From DASZHJ01 sp963735465 (GTDB lineage: Bacteria > Pseudomonadota > Alphaproteobacteria > ATCC43930 > CGMCC-115725), in NCBI GenBank assembly GCA_963735465.1, contig CAVTLA010000002.1:310001-374000 (forward strand): 64,000 nucleotides of DNA. The letters run 5' to 3'. The translations under genes and the position numbers were made by a program. Shown here in pieces: positions 56,186 to 64,000 of the stretch. Position 1 is the first letter of the stretch. Every line of letters begins with the position of its first letter. A model generated the notes under the pieces. It had not been told where the DNA came from and did no database searches. It was given only the letters and a program-made list of their open reading frames with translations.

Positions 56186-56197
56186 GCGTGATGCACC

Positions 56198-58434
56198 TCA
56201 CAGAAAACTGTAGGGATCGACGTCGACCTGGAGCCGCACGGAGTTGGGAAATTTCACCGGCGCCAGCCATTGGCGCAGCACCGCCTGGATGTTGACGCCG
56301 CGCTCGGCCTTGAGGAGAAAGCGCCGGCGGTGGCGGCCGCGCAGCACCGCGAGCGGCGCCGGCGCCGGTCCCAGCACTTCCACGCCTTTCAGATGCGGCG
56401 CCGCGCGGGCGAAGGCGCGGGCGGCGAAATCAACGGATTCGTCGTCGGGGCCGGAGAGGATGAGCGCGGCGAGGCGGCCGTAGGGCGGCCAGTCATGGGT
56501 CTTGCGCTCCTCGGATTCGGCGGCGAGGAAACGGTCGCGGTCGTTGGCGACCAGGGCCCGCATCACCGGATGCTCGGGCATGTAGGTCTGGAGGTAGACC
56601 AGGCCCGGGCGCTCGGCGCGGCCGGCGCGGCCCGCCACCTGGTGCAGAAGCTGGAAGGTGCGCTCGGCGGCGCGAAGGTCGCCGCCGGTGAGGCCGAGGT
56701 CGGCATCCACCACGCCCACCAGGGTCAGAAGCGGAAAGTGATGGCCCTTCGCCATCACCTGGGTCCCGATCACGATGTCGATGGCATGCTCCTCGACGCC
56801 GCGCACCAGCTCCGCCACCGCGCGCGGGCCGGTGAGCGTGTCGCTCGCCACCGTCGCGAGCCGCGCCGTGGGGAATCTCGCCGCGACCTCCTCGGCGAGG
56901 CGCTCGATGCCGGGACCGCAGGCGGCGAAGCTCGCGGATTCACCGCAGGCCGGGCACGCCTCGGGCAAACCCTCGGTGTGGCCGCAGTGATGACACTGCA
57001 GCCGGCCGATGAAGCGATGCTCCACCAGCCAGGCGGTGCAGTTCGGGCACTGCATGCGATGGCCGCAGTGGCGGCAGAGCGTCAGCGGCGCATAGCCCCG
57101 GCGATTGAGGAACAGCATTGCCTGCTCGCCGGACTGCCAGCGTCGTCTCCAGCGCGCTCACCAGGGGCGCGGCGAGGAAGCGCTGACGCTCCAGCTTCTG
57201 GCGGCGCATGTCGATCGCCTGCACCACGGGCATGACGGCGGCGCCGTGGCGCGCCGGCAGATGCAGGCGGCGATAGCGCCCCTGCTCGACGTTGAGCACG
57301 GTCTCCAGCGACGGCGTCGCCGACACCAGCACCACCGGCAATCGGGAGAGCGAGGCCCGCACCACGCCCATGTCCCGGGCGTGATAGATGACGCCGTCTT
57401 CCTGCTTGAAGGAGCTGTCGTGCTCCTCGTCGATCACGATGAGTCCGAGCCTGGGAAACGGCAGGAAGAGCGCCGAGCGCGCGCCGACGACGACGGGCAC
57501 CTTTCCTTCGGCGATCGCGCGCCAGGTATGGCGGCGCTCCGCCTGGCTCAGGTCCGAGTGCCACTCCGCCGGCTTGACGCCGAAGCGGCGCACGAAACGA
57601 TCGAGCCACTGCACGCCGAGCGCAATCTCCGGCAGCATCACCAGGGCCTGGCGCCCCTGCTCCAGCGCCGCTGATATCGCCTGGAAATAGACCTCGGTCT
57701 TGCCGGAGCCGGTGACGCCGTCGAGGAGCGTCACCGAGAATTCCGCGCGCCTGACCGACGCCGCCAGGGACTCGGCGGCCTCGCTTTGCTCCGGCGAGAG
57801 TGCCACGCCCCCATGACGCCAGTCCGGCAGTTCCGTGACGGCGCGGGGCGCCACCGGCACCTTCTCCAGGAGCCCCAGCTTCTCCAGCCCCTGCACCACG
57901 CCGACGCCGACGCCGCCGAGTCGCGCCAGCTCCTTGGCGGCGAGCGGCGGCGCATCGCGGGCGGCCTCCAGCACCCGGCGCCGCGGCGCGGTGAGCGTTG
58001 CGTCTCGTATCGGTAAGGATGGCGCGGCCGGCGGTGCTCAGCGCCCAGGCCAGTGTCTGCCGCGGCGGCTCCAGGGCGTCGGGCGCGCTCATGGCCATGC
58101 GCAGCACCGCACCCGGCGGCGTCAACGTATAGTTGGCAACCCATTCGACGAAGCGGCGCAGCTCCGCGGAGAGCGCGGGCGCATCGAGCTTCTCCGCCAC
58201 CGGCTTCAGCTTCGCTTCCGCGACGTCGCCGGGCGTGCCGTCCCAGACCACGCCGATGGTCTCGCGCGCACCTAGGGGCACCGCGACGAAATCTCCGGGC
58301 GCCAGGTCCATGCCCTCGGGAACGCGATAATCGTAAGCACTTCCGAGGGGAAGCGGCAATAAGACTGACACACGCGGCGCAGCAAACTGCACCGGCGATG
58401 TGGCCGTGGCGGAACTGGCGTGGCGCTCGGACAT
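56198..58434 (-). CDS. priA: primosomal protein N' (replication restart helicase PriA), with two frameshifts
   Basis: Removing one base near 58002 and one near 57137 yields a 744-residue PriA. Frame one has the N-terminal 3'-DNA-binding domain (L-P-L-G-S-A-Y-D-Y-R-V-P); frame two has the helicase core (G-V-T-G-S-G-K-T-E-V-Y, D-E-E-H-D-S-S-F-K-Q); frame three has A-M-L-F-L-N-R-R-G-Y-A-P and the zinc-binding cysteines (C-R-H-C, C-P-N-C, C-H-H-C, C-P-A-C). It reloads the replisome at stalled forks. Confidence 0.9.
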
Positions 58435-58522
58435 AAGCTAGACTCTTAGAGGTAAACGGAGGGCGGTGCCAGACGCCGCCCGCCGCGGCACGAATGGATG
58501 GCTTACGGGAAATGTCGCGCGC

Positions 58523-59215
58523 ATGAAATTCTTCATCGACACCGCAGACCTCGCGGAGATTCGCGACCTCGCCGCCACCGGATTGGTGGACGGGGTTACC
58601 ACGAATCCCTCCCTGGTCGCCAAGACCGGCCGCAACTTTCTCGACGTCGTCAAGGAGATCTGCGCGGTGGTGCCCGGCCCCGTCAGCGCCGAGGTGACCG
58701 CAACCGACACGCCCACCATGCTGGCGGAAGGCCGCAAGCTCGCGAAGATCGCGCCGAACGTCACCGTGAAAGTGCCGCTGACGCCGGATGGATTGAAGGC
58801 CTGCAAGACCCTCTCCGGCGAAGGCACGATGGTCAACGTGACGCTCTGCTTCTCGGCGGCCCAGGCGATCCTCGCCGCCAAGGCCGGCGCCACCTTCGTC
58901 TCGCCCTTCGTCGGCCGCCTCGACGACATCGGCGCGCCGGGCATGGCGTTGATCCAGGAGATCGTCGAGATCTACCGCCAGTACCCGGCCTTCAAGACCG
59001 AGGTGCTGGTGGCCTCCGTGCGCAGCCCGCTGCACGTGATCGAGGCCGCGAAGATGGGCGCCCACGTGTCGACCTTGCCGCCGGCGGTGCTGCGCCAGAT
59101 GTTCGCGCACCCGCTCACCGACAAGGGGCTGCAGAGCTTCCTCGCGGATTGGGCGAAGACCGGCCAGTCGATCCTGGGCGACGACAAGAAGAAGCTCGGG
59201 GCGGCGGCGGAGTAG
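58523..59215 (+). CDS. transaldolase, fructose-6-phosphate aldolase (Fsa/TalC)-like
   Basis: 230 residues. It starts M-K-F-F-I-D-T-A and has G-V-T-T-N-P-S-L and the Schiff-base lysine in V-T-V-K-V-P-L-T, typical of the short transaldolase subfamily that transfers dihydroxyacetone units in sugar phosphate metabolism. ATG at 58523 chosen over 58466 because the protein family starts there. Divergent from priA; 88 bases between starts. Confidence 0.92.
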   Translation: MKFFIDTADLAEIRDLAATGLVDGVTTNPSLVAKTGRNFLDVVKEICAVVPGPVSAEVTATDTPTMLAEGRKLAKIAPNVTVKVPLTPDGLKACKTLSGEGTMVNVTLCFSAAQAILAAKAGATFVSPFVGRLDDIGAPGMALIQEIVEIYRQYPAFKTEVLVASVRSPLHVIEAAKMGAHVSTLPPAVLRQMFAHPLTDKGLQSFLADWAKTGQSILGDDKKKLGAAAE

Positions 59216-59219
59216 CGCC

Positions 59220-59957
59220 TTGGATCGCACGAAGGACAAACCCACCTCGCCCGCCGCCGCCAAGCTTGCGGCATCCGTGGGCCTGGCGCCCTCGGACGTG
59301 GTGGCCTATCTGCGCCATCACCAGAATTTCCTCGCCGAGCATCCGGACCTCCTGCAGGTGCTGACGCCGCCGGCGGTGCAGCGCGGCGAGACCGTGGTCG
59401 ACATGCAGCAGTTCATGCTGCAGCGCCTGCAGACCGAGGTCGCGCGCCTCAAGAACCAGCAGCGCATGCTGATCGCCACCAGCCGCGCCAACCTGGCGAG
59501 CCAGTCGCGCATCCACGCCGCCGTCCTGGCGATGCTGGGGGCGCCCAGCTTCGAGCATCTGATCCAGATCGTGACCACGGACCTCGCGGTGCTGCTGGAC
59601 GCGGACGTGATCACGCTCGGCGTCGAATCCGTGGCGGCGGGCCAAGCGCATCTCTCCGTGCGCGGCGTGCAGATCCTGGAGCGCGGCACGGTGGATCGCC
59701 TCTTCGGCGCCGACCGCGACGTGCTGCTGCAGGGCGAGGTGGAGGGCGATCCGCTGCTGTTCGGCAGCGGCGCCGGCCTCGTGCGCTCGGCGGCGCTGCT
59801 GCGCCTGCGCGTCAGCCCCCAGGCGCCGGCGGGGCTGCTGGCGATCGGCGCGCGCCGCGTCAACAAGTTCCATCCGGGCCAGGGCAGCGAGCTCCTGGGC
59901 TTCCTCGCGCGGAGCCTCGAGGTCGTCATCGCGGGATGGCTCGACCTTCCGACCTGA
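59220..59957 (+). CDS. DUF484 family protein
   Basis: 245 residues. V-V-A-Y-L-R-H-H-Q-N-F-L-A-E-H-P-D-L-L is the DUF484 signature; a coiled coil (65-85) leads to a GAF-like domain. TTG start four bases after the transaldolase stop. The pair DUF484-xerC is conserved in proteobacteria; a role in recombination or signalling is suspected but unproven. It overlaps xerC by 22 bases. Confidence 0.9.
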   Translation: MDRTKDKPTSPAAAKLAASVGLAPSDVVAYLRHHQNFLAEHPDLLQVLTPPAVQRGETVVDMQQFMLQRLQTEVARLKNQQRMLIATSRANLASQSRIHAAVLAMLGAPSFEHLIQIVTTDLAVLLDADVITLGVESVAAGQAHLSVRGVQILERGTVDRLFGADRDVLLQGEVEGDPLLFGSGAGLVRSAALLRLRVSPQAPAGLLAIGARRVNKFHPGQGSELLGFLARSLEVVIAGWLDLPT

Positions 59958-60923
59958 AGCGGCCCCGGGCGGCGGCGCCCCTTACGCGCTATGCCGCCGC
60001 GGACGATCTCTCCCACGCCATCGGAGAATGGCAGAGCTGGCTCCGCAACGAGCGGCGCGCCTCGCCCCATACCCTTCTGGCATATGGCCGCGACCTCGCG
60101 GCTTTCCTCGATTTCCTGCGCGAGCATCAGGGCGGCCTTCCCGGCCTCGCGGCGCTGGAAGCCCTCGGCCCCGCGGATTTCCGCGCCTACCTCGCGACCC
60201 GCGCCAACGCCCGCCTCGAGCGCAGCTCGACGGCGCGGGCGCTCTCGACCTTGCGCGGGTTCTTCCGCTTCCTCGACCGCCGCGGCTTCGCCAGCAACGG
60301 CGCGCTCGCCGCGGTGCGCACGCCCAAGCTGCCGCGCTCGGTGCCGAAGCCGCTCAGCGCCGAGGACGCGGCCACGGCGCTCGCCCGCATCGGCGAGCTC
60401 GCCGAGGCGCCCTGGCAGGCCAAGCGCGACATCGCGATCCTGACGCTCTTCTACGGCTGCGGCCTCCGCCTCGCGGAGACGCTCGGCCTGACGCGCGCCG
60501 AGGCGCCGCTCGCAGCCGGGCATCCTCACGATCACCGGCAAGGGCCGGAAAACGAGAATCGTGCCGGTGCTTCCGGCGGTCGCATCGGCGGTCAGCGACT
60601 ACGTGGCGCTCTGCCCGCATCGGCTGGCAGCGCGCGCGCCGCTCTTCGTCGGCGCCCGCGGCGGCCCGCTCAACCCGCGCCTGATCCAGCGCCAGATGCA
60701 GCGCCTGCGCGCGCTCCTGGGATTGCCGGAGACCGCAACACCCCACGCGCTCCGCCACAGCTTCGCCACCCATCTGCTGGCGGGCGGCGGCGACCTCCGC
60801 ACCATCCAGGAGCTCCTCGGCCACGCCAGCCTCTCCACCACCCAGCGCTACACCGCGGTCGACGCCGAGCGACTTCTGGGCGTCTACGACCAGGCCCACC
60901 CGCGGGCGAAGGCGAAGGTATAG
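59936..60923 (+). CDS. xerC: site-specific tyrosine recombinase XerC, frameshifted
   Basis: Removing one base near 60512 gives a 328-residue recombinase. Frame one has the SAM-like core-binding domain (R-R-A-S-P-H-T-L-L-A-Y-G-R-D-L) and the first arginine in G-C-G-L-R-L-A-E; frame two has G-K-G-R-K-T-R, H-A-L-R-H-S-F-A-T-H, L-L-G-H-A-S and the nucleophile tyrosine in T-Q-R-Y-T. With XerD it resolves chromosome dimers at dif. DUF484 upstream supports XerC rather than XerD. Confidence 0.9.
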
Positions 60924-60975
60924 CGGCGTACGTTCGCAGATCGAGCGCGCATCGATGTGGGAGTCTCTATCCGAA

Positions 60976-61025
60976 GTCATGACCGCCCCCGGATCTAAGT
61001 CCGGGGGTGTCCCGGCCATCCACGA
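60976..61025. repeat. hairpin-forming intergenic repeat
   Basis: CCCCCGGA and TCCGGGGG form an 8-base stem with a 6-base loop, flanked by GTCATGACCG and CCCGGCCATCCACG. The layout resembles the GTCAT-CCCGG-CATCCACG repeats frequent between genes of alphaproteobacteria (from memory). Confidence 0.6.
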
Positions 61026-61043
61026 ATTTTCGCTCGCAATGTG

Positions 61044-61073
61044 AAGGTCGCCTCCTCCGTGTCTTCGTGGTGG
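61044..61073. repeat. CACGGAG-type dispersed repeat, copy 2 (inverted)
   Basis: Read on the minus strand it is CCACCACGAAGACACGGAGG, related to the copy at 49718. Located between xerC and the convergent EamA gene. Confidence 0.45.
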
Positions 61074-61088
61074 AACTCCTTTTTCGAT

Positions 61089-61926
61089 TCACCCCAGGCG
61101 CAGCAGCGGCACGGCCCCTGCGGCCAGCAGCACGGCGAGCAGGCGTGACCGGGTGAACGGCTCTCTCAGCCACACGACCGCGATCAGGATCGCGAAGACC
61201 GCGCTGGTGTCGCGGAGGGCGGCGGCGGGGGCGATCGGGGCGTGGCTCCAGACCCAGAGGATGAGCAGGTAGGAGGCGACCGAGGCGGCGGCGGCCGGCG
61301 CCGCGACCGCCCAGTTCGAGCGCAGCAGGCGCCAGGGCGTGCCCACATGGCGCTGCCGCCAGCACATGGCCGCCGCGTTCGTCACGGAGACGGCGAGGCC
61401 GTAGGACCACGGCGATCCTGCGAGGCGGACGCCGCGTGCGTCGCAGAGGACGTAAGCCGCTGTCGCGAGGCCCGCGAAGAGCGTCCAGGCCAGCATCGCT
61501 ATGGTGAAGCTTCGATCCCGCCGAACGCCATGGGCGAGCACCCCGAGGGAAATCGCGACAAGGCCGACGCCGGCGACGGCCCCGAGACCCAGCCGGTCGC
61601 CCACCAGCAACGCAGCGAGCGGCACCACCAGCACCACCGACACCGCGCGCACCACGGGATAGACGACGCCGAAGCCGCCGAGCTCGTAGGCGCGCAGCAG
61701 CGCGGTCACGGTCACGATGTTCGTCAGCGTGGAGGCCGCGATCCAGATCCAGGACGGCGGCGCCGGCAAGCCCGTCCACCACAGGCCCGGCACCGCCAGC
61801 AGCGCGCTCAGGAGCATCTGCGCCGCCATCGCCTGCGGTCGGGCGCACGCTCGCCTTCACCGCGGCATTCCACGCGGCATGCAGTACCGCGCTCAAGAGA
61901 GCGGCGGCGACGTCTCCGATGCCCAT
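61089..61926 (-). CDS. EamA/DMT family transporter, frameshifted
   Basis: Removing one base near 61836 gives a 278-residue protein with about ten membrane segments in two EamA repeats. It starts A-A-L-L-S-A-V-L-H-A-A-W-N-A-A-V-K-A-S, and V-V-Y-P-V-V-R-A-V-S is the conserved end-of-repeat motif. Such transporters export amino acids or metabolites. It starts five bases after the stop of the GNAT gene; both are preceded by the regulator gene. Confidence 0.85.
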
Positions 61927-61930
61927 GAAA

Positions 61931-62453
61931 CTAGCCGAGCTTGCGGTAGTAGACGCTGGTGCCGCAGAACCCGCCGGTCGGCCACATCGCGTAGTCCGGG
62001 ATGACGCCGACCAGGGTCCAGCCCATCCGGGCGTAGAGGCGCTCGGCATCGCCGCTGGCGGTGTCCAGGACCAGCAGCGATTTCGCCGCCCGGCGGGCGG
62101 CCTCCTCGGCGGCGCGCATCAGCGCCGCTCCCACACCGCGGCGGCGCGCGCGGCGGTGCACCAGCATCTTGGAGATGTCGGCGCGGTGCGGCTGGTTCTC
62201 GGGCTGCTCCAGCACCACCTGGACGGTGCCGACGATGCCGGTGGCGTCCTCGGCGATCAGCAGGATGCGCGCGCCGCTCGCGACGTCGACTGCGACGCCA
62301 CGCCAGAACGCCACCGCCTTGGACGAGCGACAGCGGATGCATGAAGCTGACGGACGCACCGCCCTCGACGCAATCGATCAGCACCCGCGCCAGCGCCTCC
62401 ACCTGGGCATCCGTCGCGGCGGCCAGGCGGCGGACGGCGTAGGGGCCGCTCAT
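61931..62453 (-). CDS. GNAT family N-acetyltransferase, frameshifted
   Basis: Removing one base near 62324 gives a 173-residue acetyltransferase. Frame one holds the first 47 residues; frame two has I-V-G-T-V-Q-V-V-L-E, the acetyl-CoA loop R-R-A-R-R-R-G-V-G-A-A-L-M and the C-terminal A-E-R-L-Y-A-R-M-G-W. Its start overlaps the regulator stop by four bases. Acetylates an unknown amine. Confidence 0.85.
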
Positions 62454-63040
62454 CTCACGCTCTCCGGCTGGCTCACGACCACGACGGCGTAGCGCGCGAT
62501 CTTCCGCGTGCGGTTGTGGAAGGCGGTGGGGCGATCGAGCACGAAGGCGAAGCAGTCGCCGGTGCGGAGCTGGTGGCGGTCGTCGCCGACCCAGACGTCG
62601 ATGGCGCCGTCGAGAACCCAGACTTGCTGATGCACCTGCATATCGCGGGCGCCGGTGTCGAACGCCACCCGGGCGCCCGCCGGAAATTCCACCTCGACAA
62701 TCCGGATCGGCGAGGCGAAGCCGGCGGGCGACACGTTGCGCCGGATATATCCAGACGCCGGGTCGCGCCATTGCACCTGATCGGCGCGGCGCGCGATCGG
62801 ATCCGCGTTCGCGACGGGCGTCTCGAAGAGGCTCGCCAGCGGCACGCCGAGGGCGGTCGCCAGCCGCTCCAGCAGCACCGCGGTGGGGCTGCTCTCCCCG
62901 CGCTCGATCAGCGAGATCATCGAGCGGCTGACGCCACTGCGCTCCGCCAGCGCCTCCAGCGTCAGCCCGCGCGCCGCGCGCAGGTCCCGCGCCCGGCGTG
63001 CGATCCGCCGATTGAAATCCTGCTCGAGCCGATCCTCCAT
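62450..63040 (-). CDS. XRE family transcriptional regulator with cupin domain
   Basis: 196 residues: N-terminal helix-turn-helix (L-T-L-E-A-L-A-E-R-S-G-V-S-R-S-M-I-S-L-I-E-R-G, about 25-48) and a C-terminal cupin sensing domain (110-190; H-Q-Q-V-W-V-L-D-G, L-R-T-G-D-C-F-A-F). This pairing usually controls a neighbouring acetyltransferase and exporter, exactly the two genes downstream. A perfect operator-like dyad lies two bases upstream of its start. Confidence 0.92.
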   Translation of the reverse strand: MEDRLEQDFNRRIARRARDLRAARGLTLEALAERSGVSRSMISLIERGESSPTAVLLERLATALGVPLASLFETPVANADPIARRADQVQWRDPASGYIRRNVSPAGFASPIRIVEVEFPAGARVAFDTGARDMQVHQQVWVLDGAIDVWVGDDRHQLRTGDCFAFVLDRPTAFHNRTRKIARYAVVVVSQPESVR

Positions 63041-63042
63041 TC

Positions 63043-63056
63043 TGGAATTAGTTCCA
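63043..63056. promoter_or_regulatory. operator-like dyad TGGAA-TTAG-TTCCA
   Basis: Perfect 5-base inverted repeat directly upstream of the XRE-cupin start codon, in an AT-rich patch. Regulators of this type commonly bind such TGGAAC-like dyads, so autoregulation of the three-gene operon is likely. Confidence 0.6.
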
Positions 63057-63107
63057 TTATATTGGATCGGCTGTCAATACGGTCGGGGCGCCGGCGCTGC
63101 ACGGGCG

Positions 63108-63905
63108 TCAGCGCGGCGCGGGGTAGAGGCTGAGGATCCTTTCGACGTAGGCGCGGGTTTCCGCGTAGGGCGGGACGCTGCCGTAGCGGGCGACCGCCGT
63201 CTCGCCGGCATTGTAGCCCGCGAGCGCCAGGGAGAGGTTGCCGTCGAAGCGCGCCAGCAGCCAGCGCAGGTACCGCGCGCCGCCGCGGATGTTATCCGCC
63301 GGCTCGAAGACATCCCTGACGCCGAAGCGCCGCGCCGTCTCGTCCGTCAGCTGCATCAGCCCCCGCGCCCGATGCGGCGACACCGCGTCGGCGTGGAACG
63401 CGGATTCCGTGGCGATGACGGCGGAGAGCAGTCCGGGATCGACTTTGTATTCCGCGCCGATCTCGGCCACGAGACCGGCGATCGCCGGTGGCGGTGTCGT
63501 GCGCGCGGTGGTCTTTGGCGGCCCGGGACAGCCGCCGGCAACGCCCGCGGGCATGCCGGCGAGAAGCTCGAGGAGATGCGAGGCTTGCACATTCCCTCGC
63601 CTCGCGGCGAGACGGAGCCAGGCCGTGCCGGCGACGGTGTCGCGCGCCACGCCGTGCGCGGTGAGGAACATCCAGCCGATGTCGAGGGCGGCCTCCGCGC
63701 TGCCGTGCCGGGCCGCATCGCAGTAGAGGCCGAGCGCACGGCCATAGTCCCGCGGCACGCCCAGGGCGCGCTCGTAGCGCAGAGCCAGGGCGACCTCGGC
63801 CGCGGCGTTCTGGCCGTCGGCGGCGGCCGGCCTCGCCAGGAGCAGGAGCGCGGCGCCCAGCACGACACCCCGCACCCACATCAACCAGAAAGTGCTCGCC
63901 CCCAT
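63108..63905 (-). CDS. lytic transglycosylase with Sel1-like repeats
   Basis: About 265 residues. A signal peptide (hydrophobic W-V-R-G-V-V-L-G-A-A-L-L-L-L, cleavage A-A-A) is followed by Sel1-like repeats (A-L-R-Y-E-R-A-L-G-V-P-R-D-Y and the next two units) and an SLT domain with the catalytic glutamate in A-V-I-A-T-E-S-A-F and G-L-M-Q-L-T, N-I-R-G-G-A-R-Y-L, A-G-Y-N-A-G-E. It cleaves peptidoglycan in the periplasm. ATG at 63905 preferred; in-frame starts at 63956 and 63881 are possible. Confidence 0.88.
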   Translation of the reverse strand: MGASTFWLMWVRGVVLGAALLLLARPAAADGQNAAAEVALALRYERALGVPRDYGRALGLYCDAARHGSAEAALDIGWMFLTAHGVARDTVAGTAWLRLAARRGNVQASHLLELLAGMPAGVAGGCPGPPKTTARTTPPPAIAGLVAEIGAEYKVDPGLLSAVIATESAFHADAVSPHRARGLMQLTDETARRFGVRDVFEPADNIRGGARYLRWLLARFDGNLSLALAGYNAGETAVARYGSVPPYAETRAYVERILSLYPAPR

Positions 63906-64000
63906 GAACGGGCCCCACAAGTCCCACGCCAGACCGCGCCGACATTGTGGGCGCAATGAGTTTTCAGTTCGGTGACGGGCGCCCGGACTCCTGCATACGC

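Overview
The window reads as a chromosomal piece of a high-GC alphaproteobacterium, probably Rhodospirillales- or Rhizobiales-like. Evidence: a glycine-dependent 5-aminolevulinate synthase (C4 haem route), an F1-only atpHAGDC operon, the gene run obg-proB-proA-nadD-rsfS-rlmH-gpmI-envC-ctpA, and short intergenic palindromes that, from memory, are common in that class. The exact order is inference.

Left third (1-19959): catabolic and transport genes. A Rieske oxygenase fragment, an RraA-type aldolase-like protein, a LysR regulator, a metallo-beta-lactamase-fold hydrolase, an alpha/beta hydrolase with no nucleophile serine, and a thiolase-like protein with its Zn-ribbon/OB partner come first. 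A complete Liv-type ABC importer follows, then a GST, a fumarylacetoacetase-fold enzyme, a two-subunit CoA transferase, a small ABM-domain protein, a class III aminotransferase, an N-acyl-D-amino-acid deacylase-like amidohydrolase, a phosphonopyruvate hydrolase and hemA. This looks like uptake and breakdown of an organic acid, perhaps aromatic; the substrate cannot be read from sequence.

20037-31542: a Dps protein, a LysR regulator with its operator, and a CUT1-type sugar ABC importer. The importer runs on into an amidohydrolase, a Gfo/Idh dehydrogenase, a D-threonine-aldolase-like enzyme and a D-glutamate-cyclase (DUF4392) protein. A membrane protein and tRNA-Ser(CGA) close the section.

31650-49302: housekeeping. 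A good sigma70 promoter precedes rplU-rpmA, a strong intrinsic terminator follows, then obg through ctpA, a YibQ-type deacetylase, rppH, a ferritin-like protein and atpHAGDC on the minus strand.

49303-52518: a 900-base stretch with dispersed repeats, then a lower-GC island with small membrane proteins, an intact rhomboid protease gene, a truncated copy of its 5' part and several GGGGACACAATA repeats. 52549-63905: a DctP-type binding protein, DUF302, a chloroperoxidase-like hydrolase, a SUFU protein, priA, a transaldolase, DUF484-xerC, an EamA transporter, a GNAT, an XRE-cupin regulator and a lytic transglycosylase.

The most striking feature is that 13 conserved genes, including obg, atpA, atpD, atpH, priA, xerC and proB, are broken by 15 single-base frameshifts, and every one is an insertion. 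Removing one base at each site restores a full-length protein. Residual insertion-type sequencing error is the simplest explanation. These genes are annotated as one spanning CDS each.
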